From assembly GCA_004794655.1 (NCBI GenBank), contig SMMW01000001.1, positions 1,488,001-1,552,000 of the forward strand: 64,000 nucleotides of DNA. The letters run 5' to 3'. Shown in pieces: positions 24,221 to 34,495 of the stretch. The position numbers were made by a program, and so were the translations under genes. The stretch's first letter is position 1, and each line of letters begins with the position of its first letter. The notes below the pieces were generated by a model that saw nothing but the letters and a program-made list of their open reading frames with translations, searched no databases and had not been told where the DNA came from. The DNA is from Marisa cornuarietis (taxonomy: Eukaryota > Mollusca > Gastropoda > Architaenioglossa > Ampullariidae).

Positions 24221-24492
24221 GACAGATGTACTGGAGTTAATCAAGATTGATGTACCAAAGTTAATCAAGGTTGATGTACCAAAGTTAATCAAGACAGATG
24301 TATGACAGTAATTGGTAAAGATGTACCAAAGTTAATCAAGACAGATGTAGGACAGTAATTGGTAAAGATGTACCAAAGTTAATCAAGACAGATGTACGAC
24401 AGTAATTAGTAAAGATGTACCAAAGTTAATCAAGCCAGATGTACGACAGTAATTAGTAAAGATGTACCAAAGTTAATCAGGACTGATGTACA
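24221..24492. repeat. Minisatellite with 24-bp half-units and a 47-bp higher-order unit
   Basis: The array opens with about two simple units of the type GTTAATCAAG..TGATGTACCAAA (24 bp). It then continues as four to five 47-bp units, each a GTAATTGGTAAAGATGTACC half joined to a GTTAATCAAGACAGATGTA half. The copies are highly similar. Confidence 0.9.
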
Positions 24493-25327
24493 GGAATTGC
24501 CAGAGATGACGGGTGTCATAGAAGCTGGATGCCGACCGTGGCGTTAGAAGGAGCGACCATCATGCAGGCGAGTGTCCACTGAAGCTGGACTGAGAATGAG
24601 CTTCGATCAGCTTTGCTCTGCAAAAGCATAATTGCTTTATTAAGTGTGTTTGCTCGAGTACCGCCAGCCACCATTCACGTGCTTGCCTCTCACCCGTTGG
24701 GGGGAGCAGTTTCAGTGGCTGCGGGCTATTGGATTGTATGTATTGTTGTACCAGTGAAAGGAAGTGGAAATCTTCAGACGTGGAGAACCGAGCGATGGCA
24801 GCTTCGACTTTTGTGTGACCACAGTGTTTGATACACTTGCAAACGTGATTATGCGTTGTATTGAAATGGCGGGTTTGGGGAAAAAATGGCGAAAGAGTTG
24901 GACTGGCACGGGTTGTGGAGCTTAGGAACCGGAAACAGTTTTGTCTGTTGTGAGCAGGTAGTCTTTATTTGGTGTGGGTAAGCAATCATTGGTGTGAACA
25001 CGTATTCTTTGGTGTGTATCCGGTCTTGTCTATCGTGGGAAGGCAGTCTTTGGTATGAGAAGGCGATTTTCCTGTGGGGTGGGTAGCCAGTCTTAACACA
25101 GACATAGCCACAGGGAGACAGGACTCATCTGCATGCAGCAAGATAGATGCAAGGTACACGATTTATTTATTCCTTTAACCTTACGAGCCCTAGAAAATAT
25201 CAGCACAGGTTTATAACATCACCTTCCTGCCCCTATGCATTGTTATGGCGGGACTGCAGATGGTTCAGTAATATCTAACCTGTCTTTGTATTTCTTATCT
25301 TTTTTATTTCGTATATTTCTTATTCTT

Positions 25328-25328
<1 letters not shown>

Positions 25329-25388
<60 letters not shown>
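25329..25388. repeat. (GT)30 microsatellite
   Basis: About 60 bp of uninterrupted GT. Confidence 0.97.
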
Positions 25389-25390
<2 letters not shown>

Positions 25391-25974
25391 AGGCTCAAGA
25401 CGTTAAAAACTTCTTAAAGGACTAGTGAAGCACAATTTTTTTCTAATGATTGAGTGCCGTGTGGAAGAAGTATTTGGTAACCTTAAGTAGCCCCTGTACA
25501 TCCTTAAGATGTATATGTTTGATAAGAGATGCTGTGGTCGAATATTAATCCCAGATGTTTTATTTCTCCAGGCATGACAGTCGCCTCTTTTTGTTCATTG
25601 TGGCATTAGTTTCTTCCTTTCTTTTAGTTTAAGAAACTTTTGTTTCTTCATCTACCAATCGTGCAACCGCCCATTTGTTGGCTTAAATCTTGTCGTTCAC
25701 AAATCACCTACGGTAGATAGTCCAAGCTGATAATAGACAAAATGAAATGTACATAGACCAATAATTTTTTCATCTTGATTTCGATGATACCAAGTTTTTT
25801 CCTATAACTTAAATAGTTTCAAAAGGGATGACTTTTTAAATAATTTTATGCTCGAAACTGAAAATGATTTTGAACGGCCAGTACACCAAAAATTGTTTTG
25901 AAATGGTGTTACTCAGATAAAGCTACAGAAATAGATTCAGCTTGTTGAGCTCTTTTCTGGATTCATTTTGTTCC

Positions 25975-26365
25975 ACAACATTTTTGGCTACTGTGCTGCA
26001 AAACAATGGAACTCTCTCCCTTTCCATATCCGCCACCTTCCTACACTTGAATCCTTCAAATCTGCACTGAAAACGCACCTCTTCCTTGAGCATTACTCCT
26101 AACACAGTCCACACAATGCTAGTCTTTCTTACCCCCTCCTTCCCTTTTGCTACTCTACCCATCTTTCTCGGCAGAATCACTATATTTCTCTGTTCCTGTT
26201 ACTTGATGCCTTTTGTTTTCTGTTTCGTCGTCAGTACTGTCGTTTTCTTTCGTCTCCTTTGTTCTGTATCTACTTAGTCCACCTCTCTTCCTCGTTTTAA
26301 GCGCTAAGAGCATGCTCTCTACGAGTGTGAATATGCGCTATACAAATCTTCACTATTATTATTAT
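25975..26365 (+). mobile_element. LINE 3' end with reverse transcriptase C-terminal peptide
   Basis: One frame from 25992 to the TAA at 26100 reads CAAKQWNSLPFHIRH, then LPTLESFKSALKTHLF. This is the familiar extreme C-terminus of many CR1/L2/RTE-like reverse transcriptases. A 3' untranslated part follows with AAGCGCTAAGAGCATGCTCT, ATGCGCTATACAAATC and an (ATT)n tail. The tail type recurs near 45795-45925 and, on the other strand, at 54206-54300. Confidence 0.8.
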
Positions 26366-27143
26366 TTCCGACGGTCATCAAAGTATATTGTGTGATCTTT
26401 TGATGTCAGCTTTTTATAAAATGACAGATTCTAATCAACAGCAGCAACACAATCTCAGGCAGAAAACATGAAGACTAAGCTGAAATGTTCTTACATAGCT
26501 ATCGTCAAAGGCTGGGACATCTGAAACCTGCCATGTTCCTCCATCATTGGTAACTGAAAGAATGTCAGAGTCCTGAACACGAAGCATGACTCGACTTATG
26601 CAACATCTTTTTTGCATGGCCACCAGAAAAACACTTTCTCCTTGATGTCCTCTCAAGAAAGTAGACAGCTGCACAAGTCAACAGGAACTCTTGGTCGTAG
26701 TTGACAGTCATCTTTTGGCCCTGCCTGCTGAACAGTATGGGTGATAGTGAGACGCCATCAGCTGTCTTACTCTAGAAAAGCTTGTTAAACTCCAGCAGGA
26801 TGGATTTGTAGGTCTACAGTCCCTCGGGCCTCTTTTCTGGTTCAAGACGACAAGTTTGTGATAACTGATCTGATCCAACAGAGCTTATTCTCTCCCCTTG
26901 GTGAAGAAATTGCCTTTTTTAAGATCGTTTGCTCTCACGCGTGGGAATTAAAGACCTACCCGATTGATGACACATATCACGCTCAAAAGATTCCTTTCAT
27001 ATCTCTTTTTAATGCCTCGAACATGACATTGCAGGGAGAAACAGGAATCTCGAGAAACGAAATAAAAATAAATAAAAATAGAAATAAAATTTTCATCTCG
27101 ATTTGGACCCGAAGCCGTGTGTGACGTCAGTACCGGTAGCATC

Positions 27144-27480
27144 ATGGCTGACAACAGCATGGCGGATACAAGTTGCCCCGAATATACAGAATCTCGAATG
27201 CCAAAGCGCAGATATGGAAATGATTGTGTCGTTGTTGAATGCACAGGAAAACATAGTGATGGGAAAAGTATTCATACGTCCCCAAAGGATTCATCGTTGA
27301 GAAGACAATGAATCAACTTCGTTCGTTTGTGGAGAGTTGACTTCACTACCCTTACACAGTACCTACACAGTACCCTGTCGTATGCGAACGCCACTTTGCT
27401 CCTGAATGTTACCCAGTAATGTATACTCTGAAGAAGCAAGAAAGTTTTGAGGTACCGCAAAAGTGTCTTCTTCCAGGGTC
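27144..27480 (+). pseudogene. THAP-domain relic (transposase-derived zinc finger), broken
   Basis: From the ATG at 27144 the frame reads into RRYGNDCVVVECTG, then SDGKSIHTSPKDSSLRRQ, then a TGA (27309-27311) where the family normally has Trp. After the stop the same frame gives INFVRLWRVDFTTLTQ. In a shifted frame VCERHFAPECYPV then follows, with the C-x2-H of the C2CH zinc site, and later GSVPTI. These are the hallmarks of the THAP DNA-binding domain, found in P-element-like and other DNA transposons and in domesticated host factors. An 11-bp tandem duplication (27354-27364 and 27365-27375) accounts for the frameshift. A possible DDE-transposase remnant near 26850-26930 (FVITDLI..SLFSPLG) is too weak to assert. 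Confidence 0.8.
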
Positions 27481-27756
27481 CGTGCCTACTATACAGAAGC
27501 ATGCTTTTTCTCTTTTTTGGAATCTCTACTGACAGTGACCGACCTCAGTTCTCTTCTGGTAGCTGAAAATATTTTCTCTAGTTTCATTACCTCCAAGCTT
27601 TATTTATCTCTCTTTCATCGGATAAGAAGATCCTCTTTCATTTTGACCTCAATCTTTCTAGTGGTTTCTAGTGGTGAAGTTACAAAGCGTCACCTACATA
27701 CCCACCTGCAGCAGGTAAGAACGAAAATGGCGGTGCTCAAGAATGACAATGACCAA

Positions 27757-28215
27757 CTTTATTAGTCCCCAGTGGGCAAATTAAACATGGGAAGGTGCTT
27801 ACTTACAATATATGAATAGTTACACAATACGTAATGAAAATAAAATAAGCAAGTGGAAAAAAGTGTGAAAAAAATGAGCAAGTGGGAACATAGGAGCAAG
27901 TGACATAATATTAAAACACAAGAAAACCTTAAATCTAAAGATTCTAAACCATTTAAATGCACACAAACAACAAAAAAACACACACACACCACTGACAATT
28001 CATCTGTGACTGAGCAGCAGGACTGGAGATGATACAAAAGATTTAAGGTGCCTATTTTTTCTTCACACAGACCTAGCATAGCGTTTACCTGAACTTAACA
28101 CGAATTCTCCCTGTAGTACCTGTTCAGGTATTGACAGCATGCGGGAAGCTTTCCTGACTATTTGTTGATCACAAAAAAGCTAAATCCCTCTGTTTGATAC
28201 CAATTATCTTCTTAC
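27757..28215 (-). mobile_element. Decayed L2/CR1-like LINE 3' end
   Basis: On the minus strand a broken frame includes REFVLSSGKRYA followed by RKNRHLKSFVSSPV, matching in order the peptide of the better-preserved LINE at 59374 (HEFSLLRSGCRYAMPVCKTN, then RHRNSFLPRAI). The element ends in TTTGCCCACTGGGGACTAAT then AAAG, a typical LINE 3' terminus. Confidence 0.65.
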
Positions 28216-28359
28216 TGTAGCTCAGGTAAGCACGTAGGCGCCACACAAAGATTTTGAATAGTCGATGATGTCATGTCTTGCAGGAACTCTGCAGCCTCGA
28301 TCCGTCTGAAAGTAGCCGGAGGCTGGAAGCGATGGTGTAGCAAGTAGATGCGTTGTGAG

Positions 28360-29348
28360 GTTTTGGGGGGAGGGGAGGGGAAAGTTTAGCATTACATCAA
28401 GCGCGGCGAGCCGATGCTCAACTTGTTTATTAACGGGGCTCGAGGTTCGAAGGGGGGAGGTAGCAGAGACGAGGGGGTGGGGTGGATGGGTGTCGATGCA
28501 CGAAAAAGCTTGTCCTCGGCGCCTGATCGCGCGACACAAGGGAGGCGCGTGCCGAGATCCAGTGGGCGACAGCGTGGCACGCGCGCTACTTTGCACACGC
28601 GCAAAATGGGCGAACTGCGCGCATGTCGCCCAATCGACTCCGCGAGCTACTTCAGCCGCTTTCTCCTGCCGCATCATCCCTCACTCCCCTTTCCCCCTCC
28701 GCCTCCCCTGGCCCACACCCCACTCTCTCCGGTTTCTTTTTTTTTTCTCTCCAGTCCCTCCTCTTTCTTTCTCTTTCTTCCTCTCCGTGTGTGGGTGAGA
28801 GTGCGCCGTGTGTGCCGCCTGGGCTCGCGGTGTATCGAAGCTCTGGGCCTCTTGTGCTTCTTGTCTCGCCTGCCTGCGCGGAGTGGAGTCGAGCGGCAAG
28901 CGAGAGGGAGTGAGAGAGAGAGAGAGTGTGAGTGAGGGAAGGAGTGAGACGGCTGGGAGCTTCAGACTTCACCGACGAGCCTGTCAGTCACAGCTGTACT
29001 GTGTCTTCCTCTGGCATCGTTGTTTTCTTCACAGTCCCAACGGTTGACAAAGGGGAGTTAGCTAAGCCACCCGGAGGTGCAAAAGTTGGGGGGGCACCAA
29101 GCTTGGGAAGAAAGGTTTTCTCTCGTCAGTGGAGGAAAAAAAAAATCACCGCCATACAGTCCGGGGGGAGAAAGGAAGCCGAGCATTTTTCTCGCTTTCT
29201 CGCCAAGCGCTTAGTGTTGGAGTTTCCTCTGTCTTTAGCGCTGTGTGGAAGGAGGCCTGCCTTTTTTTTTCTTTTTTTTCTTTGATCCGAGACTGAATAT
29301 TTCACAAGAAACCTACCAGCATTGAAGACAAGCACGGTGGTCGCTTCG
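28360..29348 (+). promoter_or_regulatory. CpG-rich block: possible internal promoter plus non-coding first exon
   Basis: G+C and CpG are far above the surroundings, especially at 28480-28640 and 28790-28900. The block includes NRF1-like CTGCGCGCATG and ACACGCGCAAAATGGGCG. It ends in a strong splice donor, GCTTCG|GTGAGTTG, at 29349. No open frame continues to that donor (a stop lies at 29283-29285), so an exon ending there would be untranslated. It could serve a shorter isoform starting at the exon at 51012 or beyond. Overlapping open frames on both strands are GC-driven artefacts. Confidence 0.45.
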
Positions 29349-30164
29349 GTGAGTTGCATATATTTCTTTTAATCCGGGTCAATCAGGGTAGACGTACTTT
29401 TGAGACTTATTCTTGCTTATAATTCTTTTCATGCTAACACAATAACACCTACATATAAATCGTTAATTATCTATAGGCGTGTAACAAGGTGAAGAAGTGG
29501 AAGGGAGGGGGAGGGGGGACACAAACATGACGTACTGCCTGGTCTTAAAAATTTGTCTTAGACTCGGGTACCCTCGGGTGGGTTTGAGCGGGCTTTAGCG
29601 GAACATCTAATGAGGCAGCAACAGCAGAGCCTTTCAGACACTGGAATCGGAGGGAATTCTTGTGATGTCCGCAGCCGAAGTATGTCAGAACGTGTCGGGA
29701 GTAGATCTTCCGCAAATCCGGAGACAGATTCTTCGCGTTGCGCATTCTCCGCCGCAGAAGCTGTTGCGCTCTCCTATGTCTGCAGTTCACAAGCCTCTCA
29801 TAACACCCCTGCCCCTCATCTGATATCTTTCATAACAGCCGTGCCCTCTACCTTCACATCACAGTTTTTTTTTCAAACCTCTAACTCTTTTTTTTATTAT
29901 TTATTACTCGGTTTGATTTTGTTTGTGGAGGCCATGGTATGTTGAATGTAACTCAGCTCGATGCTTAGCAAAGCGTCCAGCTGGTGTTCCGAAGTAAACG
30001 CTGCTTTGCATGTTCTTTTTGTAGGGATAGGTCTTTCCAGGTGTCATGTTTTACCTGGCTGCAGTGTCGCATTGACGTTACTTCAGGTCGTGCGGAGACT
30101 GTGCGCATGTTTGCAGGCACCTGAGTAGGTGGCTGGCTAGAGGCGCACTGCTGGGCCATCGATC

Positions 30165-30620
30165 ACCCAGCCCTCAGCTCTCTTTCAGCGATACCGCTAA
30201 TCTCTCCGCGCGCGACCTCTGACTTCCGCGCCGCGCCGCTTGCAGCTGAGATGAAGTGCACAGTCTTTCCTCGAGCCGAGCCGGGAACGTCGCGCGGCAG
30301 CTCCTTTGACCATGAAGCGGAGGAAGCGGATTTGCGGCGGTAAACATGTCCGCTACGAACGCAGTCCCATTGCCATGTGTTATCAGCTGCTCGCAGATCT
30401 ATCGGTTGCAGTGACGCGGATGGAGGAAGCGGAGGTAGTTGTCGACGATGCCGCCGCGTGTTGACTGTCGGCGGCAGTGATTGTGGATTTTCGCCGGCGT
30501 CGCGTCGCTTCTCGAAGAGGTTGGGGATGAGGGGGGGGGGGAAGGGAGTTTTGTATGAGTTGAGGAGAGAGAGACAGGAACTGCGTGAAGTCACAGAGAA
30601 ATAGAAGAGAGTGTAATGAC
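30165..30620. promoter_or_regulatory. Second GC-rich, CpG-rich patch
   Basis: It contains CTCCGCGCGCGACC, TTCCGCGCCGCGCCGC and several CGG/CGT clusters, with a G run at 30532-30540. A 143-codon minus-strand open frame spans it but has no recognisable domain and the composition of GC-rich non-coding DNA. It may belong to the regulatory domain of the nearby CpG block. Confidence 0.3.
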
Positions 30621-31297
30621 CAGTGTGACGTCTGAGCGAGAGATTGTGTGTGTGAGAGTGTGACGAACGTCACATCGCAAAGCAAGAGGAGGGTTAGCTG
30701 TGTTCTCCCTCGTGACTCACGTGTTTAAGAGCAGCTTAGTTTGCAACGCTCTCAAGTCGCTGCGTAAGTGGCTTATCCGAAGCTAAATTTGATATCGTTT
30801 TTAATCGTCTGTTGAGCTAATTGCTAGGCGTTACCAGTCTAATTGGTGCCCAGTGACGTGTTGTGTGCCCCGGAAGATGCTCGGCGGTGCTGTCCTCTCT
30901 GCGTGGACAGTTTTCGTAAGGCCCAGCGAAAGCAAAGGAACGGACACGAATGTTTGACCAGGTTTGGCAAAGTATTTGCCAAGATATATATAGTAGTATA
31001 TGTATATATAATAAATATATAATAGAATACATAATCTTCAGTGTAGCTCAGCTCCTCATATTTTCTACTGGACTCCAAATACTGGTTTGTAGACAGAATG
31101 TATATGAACACTTTGGTATATAGTCATGATAAAGGAGCAAAACCCACTACAGTATTTAATAATTGTCTTATTTTATTTGTCTTAATAAGTACTTTTGTTT
31201 AACTTATATTCCGTTGTTAAGGGTTGCAAGGGAGAGGTATCATCTCGCAGTCAGAGGTGGGGGTATTTGGGGTTTTGTTTTGGTTATGGATTAAATA

Positions 31298-32193
31298 CGA
31301 AGGATGTTCCACTGCCACACTTTCAGCGAGTGTAGACCATGCGCACTAGATAGAGGGATTCTTCGGGGTGTTTCCACAATTTTCCCCCTAGTTTTTCCAG
31401 GATGGAGAGGAGAAGCAAGTCGATGCACGCTCCGCCAAGTGATCCACCAGCACCGTCAGCGCGTGACTTTCGAATGATCATGTTGCATAACTTTCGGCGT
31501 GGGTTTCGGGCTATTGGCAGGTTGTAGGAGCTGAAAGAAACTTATGGCGATGATGCTCCATCTAAAAAGACTGTCACAGACTGGTTTCGGTGATTTGGCA
31601 GTGTTCATTTTAGCTGTGATGACGAACATCATGAACCAAGGTCTAGGACATCAAGAGATCCAGACAATGTCGGCGAAATTCGCGAATTCCTGGAAAGTGA
31701 TGGCCGTCTGACTATCAGGGAGATGGAGACTGAGCTGGGAATTCCTTCTACAAGTCTTCACAGGATCATCCATCACGATTTGGGCTTCCACAAGAAGTCA
31801 GCTCGCTGGGTCCCAAGGTTGCTGAGGGACCAGCAAAAGAAACCGTGTGGACTGGTGCAAGGAATTCTTGGAAACGTTTAATCACGCGCGTTCTCCTGGC
31901 TTCAAGCCCATCATCACAAGTAATGAATGTTGGTTTTACAATCTATACCCTGAAACCAAGGCCCAGTCGATGATTTGGTCACTGCTGGAATGAGGAAACA
32001 GCTGAAATCGATGCCAAAATCGGCGTTTTTGGATTGTTTTCAAAAATGGATCTATAGGACCGAAAATATGTTGCGATTGGCGGCGACTATGTTGAAAAAG
32101 ATTAAAAAGAGTTGAAGAATAAGAGAAAAATGTTAAAAATATTCTCCGGGTTCGTCTTGTTGCTAAGTCCGGGCGGAAGTGGAACATCCCTCG
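31298..32193 (+). mobile_element. Internally deleted mariner (Tc1/mariner) element with intact ends
   Basis: Terminal inverted repeats CGAAGGATGTTCCACTGCC (31298) and its partner GGAAGTGGAACATCCCTCG (32175-32193) match at 17 of 19 positions. Both ends abut a TA (31296-31297, 32194-32195), the target duplication of this superfamily. Inside, a broken transposase starts at the ATG at 31402: FRMIMLHNFRRGFRAIG, then KKTVTDWFR, REFLESDGRLTIREMETELG, KKSARWVP and FKPIITSNECWFYNLYPETK, and it resumes near the end with GGDYVEK. There are stops at 31525 and 31591 and a frameshift near 31845. About 150 residues holding the second and third catalytic aspartates are missing, and the first aspartate is replaced by Asn (31922-31924). 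At 896 bp it is shorter than the usual 1.3 kb. Confidence 0.9.
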
Positions 32194-33201
32194 TATCACA
32201 AGGCATAATCACTGTCAGGTTTGCTGCAAATGTTTTGTATCGACAGTCTGTCGTCGGAGTAGAACATTTCCTTTCGACCACGGGAGGAAAAGGGGATGAG
32301 ACTCTTCCGATTGCCATCCTTCGTCTCTTGTTACTCGGTGGTCGATTAGTCATCAGGAGCAAATACTCCTAATACGTGCATTGACTTACCTCCCTCCGGC
32401 GACAGAGGGGAGCGGTCGTCAGGCCGTTAGTGCCGAAGACGAACAAAATAAACGGCAGAATCCTGCAGTAAGTCTTTGCGTTGCCTGCTGAACAATGTAG
32501 TTCTGGGTGTAGAAAACTTTGAATAGTCTCACTGGGGAGGGGAAGGGGAGGAAAATTGACAAATGTGTCGACATCTCAGAACAGAAAATCGCTGAAGTAC
32601 TGCGAGGTGGATTTATGGGATGGGGGTGGACATCTTTCTACTGCTAAGGAAACTTGAGTAGAAGTGACGTCAACCTAGTCTGGCTTGAAATGATACGCAC
32701 AGTTGTCTGTCGGTTTATACGCAAAAAAAAATCAGTAACATTCCAAAATAAATACTTGAGATACAGAATAAATATTTGAAAAACCCAAGAACAAAGAAGA
32801 GCAGGAAAGGGGCCATAACAGTGTCGCCTTGTCTGAAACAAAGAGAAAAGTACACGGTGCTAGCAAGGCCATCCAGGCAGTTTGCCAGTCCGTCATCATT
32901 GCCTCGTGCTGGGTGTCTCCGCCTGCGGCCTGGCAAGTCGATGCGCACGTGCAAACAGTCTGGTGTCACTTGCTGAGGTCAAGGACACATTTTAAGGAAA
33001 GGGGGGAGGGGACAACTTTCATGCAGGTTAGAGTTTGGTGTAAAAGGTGCGTAGCAACTGCAGCTTTTGGCCTGTTGATAATACTAACCATCGCCAAGAG
33101 GCATGGCCATAATTATCGTTCATTTCAAAGATCTCTTAGTTTCACCTTCATCCGGGCATTTTCCATTCCGCTCCTTTCCCCCCGCAAGCCCTTTCCCACC
33201 T

Positions 33202-33225
33202 AAAAAAAAAAAAAAAAAAAAAAAA
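33202..33225. repeat. A24 homopolymer
   Basis: A run of 24 A. It could be a retroposed poly(A) tail, but no element ending in it was recognised. Confidence 0.9.
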
Positions 33226-33473
33226 GGAAAACGCGTTTCTTGTCAGTAGCATATCCGTGAGTGGATAGGGGGATGAGGGGAGAAGTAGATCACTAACAGA
33301 GAGGCAGGCAGGTCTGGATAGCGGAGGCTCGCCAAGGACTCCTTGTCCTGCCACGGCAAGGCGGCCGATGAAAAGGTGTTCCGATAATTGTCGCCTAATT
33401 GGACGGCGGTGCGTCTCCGGCCGCCAGCCTGCCTTGTTAGCTGTCTGCGTCACCGCGGCCACCCTCCCCTCCT

Positions 33474-33489
33474 GCTCTGCTGCTGCTGG

Positions 33490-33522
<33 letters not shown>

Positions 33523-33523
33523 A
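33474..33523. repeat. Interrupted (CTG)n trinucleotide repeat
   Basis: Short CTG blocks are followed by ten clean CTG units (33492-33521). They yield Ala, Cys or Gln runs in different frames, none in a supported exon. Confidence 0.9.
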
Positions 33524-34443
33524 GGCATGGAAGCTGCGCTGCAGTAGCTCGTCGGGCCGTCCAATTTCTCCGGTTTAGCGGACCGGAAGAATGGCCGCTT
33601 AATAATCTTCCCGAGACCTCGACGGATCCTCGGTGCATGAACTGTTTCTGCTTGGGATTATGGTTGACACTCTGGTATCCTTGCCACAAAAATGTCTAAA
33701 AAGTTATTGATAACGAATAATTACTGTTGGGAATAAAACTGTTTTTAACTGTTCGGGAAGAGGCGGAGGGACGGAGAGCAGGAGGTTTGGTTTGTGGAGG
33801 GGGAGGGGGTAAGTGTCTTTTATTTTTAAGAGTTCGATTAGATGCGAGTTTTAAGACGGATCAGTACTGGGGGAAAAAAAGCGAGTCGAGGAGTTGAGGT
33901 AGCATAATGGGTAATCATTGGGTGCAAAAACTCTGGTTCTATCAGGATTTTGTTTTTTTCTCTCTCTCTCTCTTTTTCTTTTTTTTTTTTTTTTTGAGAC
34001 GAGGAGTGGGGAGTGTGTCTAGAATATAGACGCTGACCTTCAGCATTTGCCTAGTCCCTAGTACGGAGACAAATGGCAAAGAGGCACGTGGTGATCGGTT
34101 CCTAAAAGGCTGTCTCCTTCCACAAATGGTCTGCTGGGAGACACGCGGGGGAAACCAGAACGAGGCTTATCGGCAGCTGCACCGATATTTTTTTGGGGGG
34201 AGGGGTGGGGTCGGATGAGTAAGAAAAATTTATAAGGGTTCGTGTTGTTTATGAATTATCGCAGCTAATGATTTTAGAGCCGAATTAGTTGCAATTTTTT
34301 TTAACTTTAATTTTCAGCGCTTGTGACAAAATGCGTGTTCTTACCGCTATAATCACTCACTTTTCTGGTTTCTCCAACGCCTGGGTTAATTACTTTAATC
34401 ATGCAATAGGACATTTTTGAAGAACGTGCTCAAAAGAATATGA

Positions 34444-34495
34444 GTCAATGGAATTTCCCTTGTGGATAAATAAAGTGTTATTGTATTGTATTGTA
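34444..34495 (+). mobile_element. 5'-truncated LINE tail (TATTG repeat terminus)
   Basis: Contains TTTCCCTTGTGGATAAATAA then AGTG and a (TATTG)n end. The same terminus closes the LINE copies at 59374-60045 and, on the minus strand, at 51541-51740. Confidence 0.7.

Noticed and set aside
26640..26960. Possible DDE transposase remnant near the THAP relic
   Set aside because: Only FVITDLI..SLFSPLG resembles the conserved block of such transposases; too short and frame-broken to call.
28222..28935. Overlapping 147-173-codon frames on both strands
   Set aside because: They coexist on both strands in CpG-rich DNA, as expected from composition alone; no domain or splice continuity.
30163..30594. 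143-codon minus-strand frame
   Set aside because: GC-rich composition, no recognisable motif, and no supporting splice sites.
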